From Cycas panzhihuaensis (Eukaryota > Cycadophyta), in contig CM041465.1 of the NCBI GenBank assembly GCA_023213395.1, positions 109,561,741 through 109,625,740 of the forward strand: a DNA stretch of 64,000 bases, in the 5' to 3' direction. Made by a program: the position numbers and the translations under genes. The notes under the pieces are model-generated. The model made no database searches and was not told where the DNA came from. It saw only the letters and a program-made list of their open reading frames with translations. Shown piece after piece: positions 45,030 to 55,989 of the stretch. Each line of letters begins with the position of its first letter. Position 1 is the first letter of the stretch.

Positions 45030-45828
45030 CGACCAAATGGGAGGCCGTGTGTTCGACCCTTTGGGGGCGACTTAAATTCGTCCATGACGGACGGATGAGA
45101 GTGGTTCCCGTGAGCGTCCATTTGCCAAACAATCTCGTTATGCCATTTCGACAAACCAGGCTTCGCCCACTCACGCCTACGCCTGTTCAATTGGTATCCA
45201 CAATCCGTCGAAGAAGATCCCACATCTTCCCTTCCTAGTCTCATGGCGTTTGCCCCTATTGGCATCGGGAGTTATGGGTACCTTGCTTCGTTCGTGATGA
45301 TGAATCGCTTGGCGGAGCGAGGTTATCTCCACCCATTTCTTTCCTTGGCGATAAGTAGTACATCTCGCTCTAGACCCTCGTCTCGGAACCTCTCTCGTTG
45401 GTGAGACTAGCCCCTCGTGTGTGTCACACACCATCGCTCGTCTTGACACTTGTAGTCGGTTCTTCTTTTCATTACCCCGCGGTGATGGTTTTGAGGAATT
45501 GCCTTTCGCTCCTCTCGAGGAGCCTCTTCTGGTTTTCCTTGGTTCCATGAAGGAGTTGAGCGTCCGATGATCACCCGGTCCGTTGCTCCTTTCCTTCTAG
45601 CGCTTCTTCTACTCGAAATAGGGTCATCCATGGGTGGACTATTTCGAGGATGATGAACCTATTTGAAACACCTAGCGGGCCTTGCACCTAATCGCCTTAC
45701 GGTCACCAAGCTCGGTCAGGAAGATCCTTGCGATCGGATCCACGCTCGTGATCCGATCCCCTCTCCTATTCCTCCTCCTCCGTTGATCTTGCCCTCTTCA
45801 CTTTGAAGGGCAATGCCATGTGCATGGG
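45030..45828 (+). pseudogene. protease-RT linker of T3 (frameshifted)
   Basis: Blocks matching T1's acidic/Ser-rich linker appear in shifting frames: FAPIGIGSYGYL, GDGFEELPFAP, VDYFEDDE and the Pro-rich DPIPSPIPPPP. Length is close to that of T1. No enzyme motif. Confidence 0.65.
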
Positions 45829-46262
45829 GGAATTCAAGGCGTAGTCTTGGCCGAGCAAGGTCATTAGGGTTGGGGCGGAATGCTCTCTGATGAGATTAGG
45901 GAATATTCCCTTACATTCCGGGAATTTCGAGACATTTTCGCGTGGGATTATCTTGACATGAAGGAATCGACTCCTCGATTGTCACTCATAACCTCACCAC
46001 CCTTCTGGCGCCCACCACATGCGCGGAGGCTGCGTCCTTCACGAGCTTTACGCCAGTCGAGATGGAGGTAGAAAAGCTTACAGAATGACTCGAATATCTC
46101 CATGGCCGTTTGACCAAATTCCAACCCGGTGGAGTCGGTCCTTTTGTCATTATCGAATCTCTCGATAATGGTGCCTATAGGATAGCCACCACGGAGGGGC
46201 TCGAATTTGAGAAAGCCGTTAATGGGATGTTCCTTAAAGTTTTACGCTTGACCCTTGGCGAT
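45829..46262 (+). pseudogene. RT stub joined to integrase C-terminus, T3
   Basis: The region opens with FREFRDIFAWDYLDMK and LTTLL-like text of the RT start and MEVEKL at 46061-46078. It then changes at about 46080-46095 to LEYLHGRLTKFQPGGVGPFVIIESLDNGAYRIA, the integrase C-terminal segment, ending FEKAVNGMFLKVL. About 2.37 kb present in T1 (22610-24980) is missing. The result has no catalytic site. Confidence 0.85.
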
Positions 46263-46939
46263 CCCTCGCCACCTCAAAACGAGCCTAAACTACCATCTTA
46301 GGTTGTCCCCATTCTTCCCGGTAGCGTGTAGAATGGCTATTTAAGATGGACCCGCTTTGTCTCTACGGTTCGTCCAGCGGAACCCGCGTTCCGTATCCTC
46401 TCGGGAACCTTGGTCCTCTCGCTTGGGCATCTCCCGGTAGGAGGGCGGCTTGAAACGTGTTGCCCCTCTTTCTGTCTGGCGTTTCCTTCGCATATCCGTT
46501 ATGCTCTCCTGGAGACATGTATGCCGCCTGCTTCCTAACCTCACACCTCCATGTCGTCCAGCTCACGGCGTGTGTGTGTGCACTGGTTAGGTGTGTGGTT
46601 ATACATGGAAGGAAGCGTGTGCATCATACAATAAAATGTTCATAACACGAATCACCTACTACACAACGTAACACTCACCCCATGCATATACACATATCAA
46701 AATCATGTCATCATACATCACAGGAAATGGGGTGTCCTTGCGGGGGGTACAATCATATGGTCCTATATATGACCCCACAGGCCCGTGCTTTCCTCGCCAA
46801 ACTATCCATCCATGTTCATCTGCTGTGGCCCGCTCTGGGCGCCTCATTCTTAGGTCCTCCTACCCTTGGCGGCCACCTATTATGCATTTTCTAAGTGTTG
46901 CCTTCATCAGCGATCATCTGCTTGGATTTTGTGTCACCT
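46263..46939 (+). other. T3 region between integrase end and aRNH, with conserved box
   Basis: The conserved box is at 46730-46795: TCCTTGCGGGGGG, TACAATCATATGG, TATATATGACCCC, GGCCCGTGCTTTCC. At about 46800 the sequence jumps to the region just before aRNH (CTAGGTCCTCCTACCC-like). The antisense gene is absent. No conserved frame otherwise. Confidence 0.65.
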
Positions 46940-47440
46940 ATGCATCTACATCTTTCTGAAGCGGAAGCCGCGGTAACCCTGAACCTTCACCATTGCGTGG
47001 ATTCTCATGACCCTTCCGTTATGATCTCCTCACTCTGGGATCTTCCTCCGGAGGCTACCAACAATGAAGCCGAGTATCGGTGTCATCGAAGCCCTTCACA
47101 GTGCCCTTCATTTCCATCAGCGGGCCCATTGTTTTGCTCTGCGACTCTCAAGTCGTGGTGTCTCATCTCACCCAGGTCAGGGTGCGATGCCCTCACTTGA
47201 GGACTCTTGCTTCTGCGGATCCCTCTGGCCCGTTTCTCTTCTTGATATCCGGCATATCCCTCGGGCTCTCAGCCGAGGCGAGATAGCCTTGTTCGCCTCA
47301 TCCTTGGCGCTTTGTCTCGCCTACTGGCCAGTCACGAGTCTTGCTTGGCCTTCCGTCGCCCAAGCCTCGGTAGTTGGTCGCTCCCAGCGATCTGCTCGCA
47401 CCTCAGAAATCGGGTTGCTAACGAGGTAAAACTATGGTAC
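46940..47440 (+). pseudogene. second RNase H (aRNH) of T3 (frameshifted)
   Basis: Blocks: PPEATNNEAEY near 47050-47080, IVLLCDSQVVVSHLTQV near 47127-47175, and a final segment near 47270. The first catalytic block is disturbed (SEAEAAVTLN in place of F-T-D-x-x-S-x-G-N-P). Shifts fall between blocks. The key motifs are otherwise closer to consensus than in T0 or T1. Confidence 0.75.
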
Positions 47441-47722
47441 CCACCATTTGTTCCCCATGTGGTCTGCATGCTCCTTTGCATTCATTGTGGTGGGGCGGCC
47501 CCTACTTTGTCTCTTTCTCCCGGTCGGTTTCGGGTGGCTCATGGCGGCCCTATGTTGTCTCCACCGCTTTCGTATCCGCAGCGTTCGCCCACGACACTCA
47601 TGGCACCCTTGCCTCTTGATCGATCTTGATTGATATATCTATATACACATGTACTCTTAGCGGTTGTGTTGCGGCGTCGCCATCGCATCGAGCTTCGGCG
47701 GCGAGGCTCTGTGCCGAGGCGA
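47441..47722 (+). other. T3 segment from aRNH to polypurine tract
   Basis: It keeps GCTAACGAGGTAAAACTA and TATATCTATATACACATG, shared with the other copies. The polypurine tract, GTGCCGAGGCGA before 47723, is more degraded than in T2 or T4. Confidence 0.55.
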
Positions 47723-50281
47723 TGTTCCGGCTTCCGGGAATGGATCTGGAATCAGGCTCGGGTAAGTGCGGTATGTCTCTAGCATTATCATCACTTTTGT
47801 GTCTTGATTATGCCTTACATATTTGCATGCGTATGACTTTGTGGGCGGCACGGTCGTCGTCCACACCTATGTTTAACTATGGCGACTATAAGCAGGGGCA
47901 CACTCTTAGCGAGTGTGGCACCACAGTGGCCGTATTACTTCCGCATCGCCCTCCTCTCTCCTGGATCCACGGGTTTGCGCCACCTCCACCCGTGTGATGT
48001 CTCATCGTCGCTTGGTTAGCTTGCCACCTCATTTGGGGGCCTATTTACGCTCCGTGGGCCGTTTCTTGGCTTGTTTGCTCCGGGTGGGTGTTTTAGTTGT
48101 CCTTTAGCCTTTTAGTAGTTTGCCCCGGCTGGACGGTTGGCGGGCCCCATTTGTGTCTCGGTGTGTCTGTAGTAATCTTGTGATCTGCAGTGATCTTCAT
48201 GATCTGCGGATTTTGTGATCTGCATTTGGAATATTCATGATGTAGCTAAAGTTTCCGTGATCTGTTGTCTCTGTTTGTTTTAAAATCCATGGTAGCAATT
48301 TAGCATTTATTGAGCGCCACGTGGTTAACGCCTTTCTCCCTCCCGGTAGTACCTATTCGCGTACTTTAGGGTTTTGCTTTAGTACTTAAACATCTTTTGG
48401 CTCGTTTTGAAGCTCTCTTTTTGGATCTTTTTTACTCACTTTTGGATTTACTCTCAAGAGGAACACTCTCCTGCTCTGCTCTCTTCTGGCATTTCTTTGC
48501 TGCAAGCTGGACTGCACTCTTCATCTGACCTTGACTCTCCTTTGGCTTGGTGAGACATTCTCTCGGCCCTCAAGCCTGGAGAGGGCTCCTTTGAAGCGGT
48601 TTCCATTTGTTTTCTACCAGGCGATCCACGAGCTCCCGTTTGCGGTGTTTCCGTTCCACCTCCATAGCGGGGCCCCTAACTGCTCTATTCGAATCTGAAA
48701 TTTGTTGTTCCGGCCCTTCTTATTTGCTTTTGGGTGGGGCAAATCCCTTGCCTCCCTTTCAGTACTCTTCACTTTGTATTTGTTTTTTGTGATATCTACA
48801 CTTCAGCTTATTTGTTTTCATTTGTTGCTTGAGAGTTGGTTTTCCTCCCTCTTGAGGACTGTTGTACCACTCTCCCTCACTTCTTACTGCGTTTCTTTGT
48901 CAAAGCGTGGCGTTGAGGGTTGCATAGGCTTTGGGCCGAGGCTGGGTGGATTAGCACCACCTTCCACGCTCCCCAAGCGGCTCAAAGCCCTCAAAGCCTC
49001 CCTCTCGCCCGTGCTACTCTTGGCTTGCAAACAAGGGTTGAAGGCTCCCTTGGTTGCCCAAACCGGTATTGTCACAAGTTGCGGCTGATTTGGGAACCCT
49101 TTATTCGAGTTTGGGTGCCATCCATAGGCCCCAACCGCGGGTTCTTCTCCACCTTTGCTCCCGGTTGCGGTTTGCTCCCGTAGCATCCGGTTCCCGTGGG
49201 TGTCTTTGGGTCTTTCTTGCCCCTTCTTGCGGTAGTTTTCCGGCCTTGAGTCTTGACTTTCTCCTCGTGCCCGTGGCTCTTGGGGAGAGGTTTGGGCGCC
49301 ATTTGCGTGTAGGCCACTCAGGAGCTTACCTTGTTGTTTCCTTTCATTTAGATCGTTCTTCTTTGGTATTTTCCTTATTGGACTAACAACGATGCATGTA
49401 CATTTAGACTCTCGTTTATGTTGTTAGACATATATTGCTAGATCTTTGTGTTGCATATAGGTGTTCTCCCTCGGCAAGAGGAGACCTTTGTTGCTTCTGG
49501 TACTCGGGACGCGGAGAGCGTTGCGGGTGCCCCTTCCACGTGGCGTCCCTTGCATGTGTCATATTTTATGCTATCTCATTTGCTAGTTAGCATTTCTTTC
49601 CTTCCTTGATTATCGCGTTTATTTTTCACAGGGAAGGTAAGGAAGCCCCTTTTCGCCGCCACTACATTTCACATCCGTGCAGCTGCGTGGAGTGGTTGGG
49701 TGCTCCTCTGAAGGCTCGCCATCTCTCACGCCTTGGCCCGGTGCACGCTCAGTTCCCCTTCGCTACCCACGGTCTTTTTCCTTCTTTTATTCTTTTCCTA
49801 GTAATTAGAACATCGAAAGATTAAAAGGGAAAATTGCCTTTTTGTATTGGTTTGCAATTTGTTTGCCTTGTTGCATGTACTTTTGTTATTTGTAGGAAAG
49901 GTTGTAGGAGTCTTCTTCTCCTTACCCTTCCTCCCTCTTCCTTAATAGCCTTGCTTCACGCATCGCTCGTATGCAGGTTAGATTGTATAGGATTGTTCTT
50001 AGCCTATCCTTGTTAGGTTCTTTCTCTCTCCCTTCTGGCCACCCAAGGGTGGGAGGGGCCTACTCAGTCAACCCGGGTTCGTCCTCGTATCTTCGCCCTT
50101 CGCTCAAGGCGGTGAGCGGTCACCCAGTGGTAGCCATACTCCATTGCGGATCCGAACTCGCTCCGTGCCGCAGGCGCTCTGCGTGGTAGTTGCTTGCCTT
50201 GTAGGTTCCACTTCCTACCATTTCGTCACCATCTCTCCCCCGCGCTGCTCGGTCAGGCGGTTATCCGTGCGGTAGCGTCCA
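47723..50281 (+). repeat. 3' LTR of T3
   Basis: 2559 bp, starting TGTTCCGGCTTCCGGGAA and ending TAGCGTCCA. It matches 39358-41931 along its full length. Most differences seen by eye are one- to few-base gains or losses next to C or G. Confidence 0.93.
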
Positions 50282-50286
50282 GTACC
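50282..50286. repeat. target-site duplication of T3, right (GTACC)
   Basis: Exact repeat of 39353-39357. Confidence 0.93.
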
Positions 50287-50900
50287 CATAGCTCCCAATA
50301 TCGATAGGAGCAAAGTGAGAAAGATTAGAGGAAGAAGATGTAGGATCTTCTTCGAGATGGGATGAATCAGGTATGCCAATGGAGTAAGTCGAGGCATGAG
50401 CAGAAGGGCCTTTGTCCCCCTTCATATGGCCATAGCTTGGTTGGTTGGTAGGTTGAGTTTGTTTGACAGGTGGGCGTTCACAGGAAACAACCCTCATTCG
50501 TCTATCATAGATGAACTTAAGTTGCCCCCAGTCGGTTAAACACATGAAGAGTCAAGGTATTCTTTAATTCTCAAGGGTGTCAGGAGTGAGCAAGATCGAA
50601 ACAGATCCCAAGGGAGTCTTTTTTCTACTGTCGTAGCCTTGGCATCACCATGGAATAGGTTCCAAAGCAGAGATGCCAAGCTCTTGCATAACGCATAAGG
50701 GCATGGCATTGACAGAAGAACCATTGTCAATGACAGTCCTTTGCAGGGTATAGTCTGGTGTGTCAATAGTGGTGGTGAAAGGGAAATTCCATTAGCACTC
50801 CCTTTCACAAGCGGGGGAAAGATCTTTAGGGTCAACGGAAATGACATGCCCATGACTTTGGATAATACCCAAAGCGTGAATGGGCGTGTCACTCAACCCT
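50287..50900 (-). pseudogene. protease and start of linker, T2 (broken)
   Basis: The protease core reads FPFTTTIDTPDYTLQRTVIDN, with D-N-G at 50720-50728 and MPLCVMQELGI after it. The segment normally running from KTPLGSVSI to YNLLLG is replaced after LLTP by a short unrelated stretch, so about 90 bp is missing. Linker text (TSSSNLSHFAPIDIGSYGY) follows to the T3 border. Confidence 0.8.
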
Positions 50901-50909
50901 AAATCTTCC

Positions 50910-52960
50910 AAAAGGAGAGTTTGTTATTCGAGATAAATTCTCAAGACGTCCATGATGGACATCCCAGTGGCCATGGTACAAAGCTTGTCGAAGACGGAAA
51001 AGGCCTTCCCCTTCGCCATGAATTAAGGAAGAGCTCTTCTGAAATTGTAGCGACCTAGATGAACGAGAATAGTCTTAGGAAGTAATGGGGCTTCCAGAAG
51101 GGAGGTTTTCGGAAGAGGATCAGAGTGTGGAGCAGAAAAAGAGGCGTCCGTTGCCTCTTTAGTAGCTTGAGACGGAGTAAGGGCATACAAGGGGGTGGCC
51201 TCAAGCATTTGGATCACCTTCTTTCCCTAATTTCAGGATAGTAAAGGTGAGGGAGTATGATGGTCAGGGGAACGCGAGGAAGAAGATAAATCCTAGGTGC
51301 CCTTCCCTTTATCACAGGAAGGACGGGAATTTGGGGATCTTTCCTAGTTCCGGTTATTTTTGGGTTGAGCATTATGATCATGTTCCCCATACTTGGGGAA
51401 TGAATCCTTGTGGACTGGTTGGTCTAGGTTGGGGCTTGAGGCCCATTTAGGAGATGAGTCACATTGTGGGGCATCCCTAGGATGCTGAGCATGACAACGT
51501 GAGTTGTCATGGAAGCACTCTTCATGAATGGAATACCACTTCTTCTCAAGTAAGGAATCTAGCTTCCCTACTCGAGAGGACTGGATATTACCACCCTTAG
51601 GGAGAGGAGCTTGAATAGCTTGTTGAATTTGTTTATTAGAAGTAGGTGATGAAGGAGCTTGCAATTTAAGTTCTTTCATCATACGTTCGAATGAATGTAT
51701 AGCAGAAGTGAGCGTATCTAGGGTCTTCTCAGTTAGGTGAGAAGAGGACCTAGTGGATTATTGTGGTTTGGTTTCTTTAATTTGAGGTGGTGCCTCATGT
51801 CATTGTGAGGGCTTGAGAGGCTTTTTGAGTCTAGCCTGGATCTCAATAGCCTCAAGCACTAAGCACTTTGGGATGGCATAATCGCATGTAGTCACTCCCA
51901 TCATAAGGACTTCTAAATGGACTTCAGGGTGAAGTACATTAACAAAAAGATCCCTCTTTAATTCCTCAGGCAAAGTAGCCTTAGTGGAATGGAGGAGGTC
52001 ATTAAATCATTGCATAAAGTCATGATTCATCTCATCATGACCTTGTTTGAGTGAAAGAAGGGATTTTATTCTACATTCGAATGGACGAGCCACATCAAAA
52101 TAATTGACGAACTCATCTACAAGTTGCTAGAACGAGAAAATGGAATGGGCAGGCAAGTGATAGAACTACTTAAGGGTATCGCCTTGTAAAGAACATGGAA
52201 ATAATTTCATTAGTATATGATCATAGGCCCAGTAATAAATACATGCCATAGAGAAACTACAGATGTGCTCCGCTGGATCCTATGATGAAGTTCCATCAAA
52301 CTTAGGAACTTCGGGGGGATGAGGCGGTAAATTAGTTCTTAACACCTCAACATATAATGGCATTGATCTATAATCCATGAAGGGATGTGCCCTTGCCTGG
52401 GTCATGGGATCGATAAATGATGTAGGAGGTAATGAGCAAGGAATAGATGGAGGTGGTAGGCCCATCCCTCCTTGAGGAAATGCCCCTTGTTGGAAAGGGA
52501 CTTGAGGATAGGTACTTTGGAAGGAAGTTGGGTTTCCTTGTAAAGGAGTAGCATAAGGAGCTACATAGGATGGAGGAAAGGAAGGGTGTGGAACTGGGTT
52601 TTGTCCATATGGGCTGCCTGTGGGTGACGCAACCCCATATGGATGTAACGAATCCACCTCATAGGCTGGAATATGGTTCCCTTTACCATGCCCTCAAGGT
52701 TGAGAAATATAACCTGGGGGTATGTAAAGAGAAGGGCCATTAGGTTGGTTTTGAGCATACGTGGGAGTGGATCCCACGTGACTAGTAGTAGTAGTATTAG
52801 TAGGGCCTCTAAGCCTACTAGGAAATGCATGCATCACATTAGGAAGTGGCATGTTAGCTTAACTAGGAAAAGGTATGCTAACCCTAAGATGGGAGAAAGA
52901 CATACCACGAGGGGGTCCCGAAGAGCTAAGACCCTGATAAGGAATAGAAGGTGCGATAGA
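50910..52960 (-). pseudogene. gag of T2, N-terminus cut by T4
   Basis: In minus-strand order from 52960: Pro/Gly-rich segment with DSLHPYGVASPTG, capsid core VPKFDGTSS, SLQGDTLK, FVNYFDVARPF, LLSLKQGHDEMNHDF, ELKRDLFVNVLHPEVHLEV, then the finger YSIHEECFHDNSRC (first Cys is Tyr) and Lys/Arg-rich tail. After it comes MGMSIMDVLRIY, a conserved pre-protease block. The frame stops matching at 52960, about 170 codons short of the gag start, where T4's LTR begins. Confidence 0.85.
52956..52960. repeat. putative target-site duplication of T4 (ATAGA)
   Basis: These five bases of T2 gag precede the T4 LTR end TGTCTAG. The partner would lie beyond 64000. Confidence 0.4.
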
Positions 52961-55677
52961 TGTCTAGAATCACATCTACGAGATGGTCTTCTATGATTAG
53001 AAGGAAATAACTAGCTGAGGTATGGTCGGGCTATAGATGGGATCCTAATGGTAAGAAAGAACACCATGCAGGGTGTCTGTGTGCCAGAGCATGGATTCAG
53101 GACCCACAAATGATGCCCAATTACCTTAGGGTAACCTTCAAAAAGAAGATGCAAGGCAAGGCTTTGGGTTGCCCCAAAGCCTTGGCCCACTTACCCCTTG
53201 GATGGCTGAGAAGAGGAAAGAGGACTCTAGAAGGTAGCGCCTTCCCACAAGAGGGAGGAGGCAATGTGCGAGTAGGTGCACGAGAGATGCGATGCCCTAA
53301 ATCGAACAGAAGAGGGATGTAGGCTAGGATTAGGTTGTTGTGTGATAAGTAAAGCAAGTGCGCTAAAAGAACCAAATGCAAGTCTAAGGACAGATGATCC
53401 TATGTGTGGGTTAGATGGGGCTTAAGACATGTGCGGCTCACGCCTAAGTCCTATCTACACATAAGGCGAATGACTATGGAAAATAATTTATAAATACAAA
53501 AAAGTACATTCATTCCCTTTTTGTTTCCTATGTGGATTTAACATGCGAAGTTTGCATAAAATCATGACAAAAAAAGACAAAGAAGGGAGAAGGAGTACCT
53601 GGGATAGGATTGTGGTTTAAACGCTGCACCCTTCCACTCCTTTCACACTCGTCCACTTGAACTCGCCACGCAGGTTGGGGCTAGTTAATAATGGTTACCA
53701 GAAATGGACGAGGGGCTACCTTACCTTCCCTGATATGTGAAAGCAAAGTAGCAAAAAAGAAACAAAGAAGGAATCGAAAGCACTACTAGCTAGGGACTCA
53801 CCTGTCAAAGAAGTCCACCTCTTTTGTACTTTCACTGCCGTGAACCTGCCAATCATAAAAAAAAAGGTTTCTCCCTCCCCGAGAAGGGGGCTGCCAAGTA
53901 CGCCTAATATGTATATAAATACAAAAGATAGCTAATAAGTCAAGCTGAAAGTAATGCACTCTACTCCAAAACCACCAAGCAAATATCAGATCTAAGCAGT
54001 GCCAAGCAATGACTAAGATAAGGAGGTTATCCTTGGAATGGCCAACCTACCTACAAGTACCTCCACATAGCCTCAATGGGAAAAAACCAGAGTGTCATGG
54101 TTGTTCAGGACAACAAGTAGAAGAGATAATAAACTAATAGAATGGTGCATGGGTAGACCCAAGAGGCGAAGTGCTATGGGTAGTAAATTGTCACGTTGGG
54201 GCAAGCTAAGGATCAAGAACTGAACCAGGACAGGTTTAGGGACTTATGTGATGCCCAAAACCTGAGAGTGCAGGTCTAAAACCAGCGTGGTAATGGCTAC
54301 CAACACTGATTTTAGAACTGAAATAAGCCTCTCACTATCCCTAGCCCAACTCCAGAGAGAGGCATGGAGCGAAAGAGGAAGGAAGGGAAGGGTAAACCCT
54401 TGGGGAGAAGGCCAACAAGGGGATGGATCTTGCCTTTCTCCCTTTGCCTAACCTTATGCAGCCCTCTTACACAGCCACCCTAGAGTGGGCTTGCGGGAGA
54501 AGAGAGGAGAAATACTACAAGACAGGGAGCAAAAGGTAAGCTCCTCTGCAATGAAAGGAGATGAGAAAAGATTGACCTAAAACTTCTCATAAAGGAAAGG
54601 AAAAAACATAGGAAAACCTAAAGGAATTTGAAGGAGTACCTGTAAGGCAAAAGGAGGGAGCCTTATTCTACCAAAAATCAGCGGAAAAAACCTGTGTCAA
54701 GCAAGCTTTTCAGACCTGGGCTGAAGGGGAGGCAAATGTGGATGCCGCTTTTAGTTCCTGGAGTTTGCTTGTTGATACACTATGAATACTCTCCTTCTAC
54801 TAAATAGACCTATAAAAGGAAGCTTAGAGCCACTGGAGCAGGGCCTGAGACACTGTAGATGCACCTATGGAAGAGGAGCCAAAGTAGAGGAGCAGATCTT
54901 GAGGAGGAATTTACAGATTGTGAGGAGGAGTAGAGAGCAAAAAATCAGTGAAGAAGAAGAGTAAATGGATTCCTTTTTGGGTTTTATACTCATCCCAACC
55001 CTAAATGAATGTTTAGGGTTACGGAGGGGGTGAGTACTCAAGGGCACCACGTGGCAATTCCACCAAAAGAGTGGGAATCACCGAGGCAATTTAAAAAAAT
55101 GAGTTTACACAGTCATACTATGGTAAACTTCACAATACCGTGGCAAACTTCATGGTACCGCTTAGTTTACAGCGGTGCAGGACTAAAAGCCAAAATGAAA
55201 ATAGAACCAAGGCCTAGAGCCAAACAGAGGGGTGTGCAGGGACCTGGCAAGCTGGGAGCTCATGCCCAGGTGGCTGGCAAGTGGTCGAAAGAGAGAAACA
55301 AGTCTTGGGGAGGTCCTATCACACGTAGAACGGGACTCGAAGTGGTGACAGAGAGTGTTGATGCAAGTAGATCATGACCAACAACAATGTTTGAGGAGTT
55401 GTGGAGGTGTTGCAGGTAGCTGAGTGCCATATGGGGTGTATGACTCGCTGAGGAGTGCCCCATGATGGGTCGTCATAGGCTAAATAGTGTGCGGGAGGTG
55501 CAAGTAATGTGATCAAGCAGAGAAGGCAATGCGATCACACAAATGACAAGCAAATATGCATCAATCAATACTCTAAACAACTTCTACCAAGCAATAGGGA
55601 GGATGAAAGTGAGAAGTATATACCTGTGCTTACTTGAGTCGACCTGTCTCAAGTCCATTCTCGATAGGCAGGAAACA
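52961..55677 (-). repeat. 3' LTR of T4
   Basis: On the minus strand it starts TGTTTCCTGCC at 55677 and ends with the inverse of TGTCTAGAATCACATC at 52961. It is collinear with the T1 and T2 LTRs. A TATA box (TATAAAA, minus) lies at 54983-54988 with CCCTAAATGAATGTTTAGGG next to it. The repeated GTAAACTTC / GGTACCG motif is at 55125-55170. Confidence 0.88.
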
Positions 55678-55692
55678 CTGCCCCCTTGGCAG
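55678..55692 (-). other. polypurine tract of T4
   Basis: CTGCCAAGGGGGCAG on the minus strand adjoins the LTR; it is the cleanest example in the window. Confidence 0.82.
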
Positions 55693-55989
55693 TAGAGCCT
55701 CACTGCTCGAAAGCGTGGTGTGATGGTGACTATTGGTAACCAAAAACTGTTTGTAACATATGTGTATATATATAAATCATGAACAGAATATGGACTAAGG
55801 GTGTCGGTGAGTGTCGTGGTGAAACGTATGGATAAGGGAGACAGAGATGAGAACAACATAGGGGCTGCCTATGTGTCATCTGGAAGTCAACCTAGAGATG
55901 AAAGGAATGAAAAAAGAGGGGAATGACCCCATCGCTGAAATGTAATGGATAATGTAAGGACAACCAATAGACTAGACAAACAAGTTGGG
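55693..55989 (-). other. T4 segment between aRNH and polypurine tract
   Basis: It has CTCATTGCTCGAAAGC-like text and ATGTGTATATATATAAATCATG shared with T1, T2 and T3. No conserved frame. Confidence 0.5.

Larger units (their letters stand above)
39358..50281 (+). mobile_element. Tat-lineage copy T3, young deletion derivative
   Basis: T3 is 10.9 kb, with LTRs at 39358-41931 and 47723-50281 and GTACC on both sides. Internally it keeps primer site, gag, protease, linker, a stub of RT, the end of integrase, the conserved box, aRNH and polypurine tract. It lacks the rest of RT, RNase H and most of integrase (about 2.4 kb against T1) and the whole antisense gene (about 2.3 kb). It is richer in CpG than its neighbours and its LTRs are nearly alike except for small indels. 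It must have moved with enzymes from another copy. Confidence 0.92.
14063..52960 (-). mobile_element. Tat-lineage copy T2, host of T1, T3 and T4
   Basis: T2 lies on the minus strand and is scattered by three later insertions. Its 3' LTR is 14063-15860 plus 31729-32765. Its internal region runs 32766-39357 (aRNH, antisense PMD gene, integrase, RNase H, RT) and 50287-52960 (linker, protease, gag). Exact 5-bp duplications at the T1 and T3 borders prove the pieces belong together. The gag ends abruptly at 52960 where T4's LTR begins. Large gaps relative to T1 and T4 are a 750-bp loss in the linker and a 790-bp loss in the PMD exon. Confidence 0.85.

Noticed and set aside
52961-55677. A shared LTR between T2 and T4 from unequal recombination
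   Set aside because: T2's primer site and gag start are missing exactly at the LTR end; nested insertion explains this with one event.
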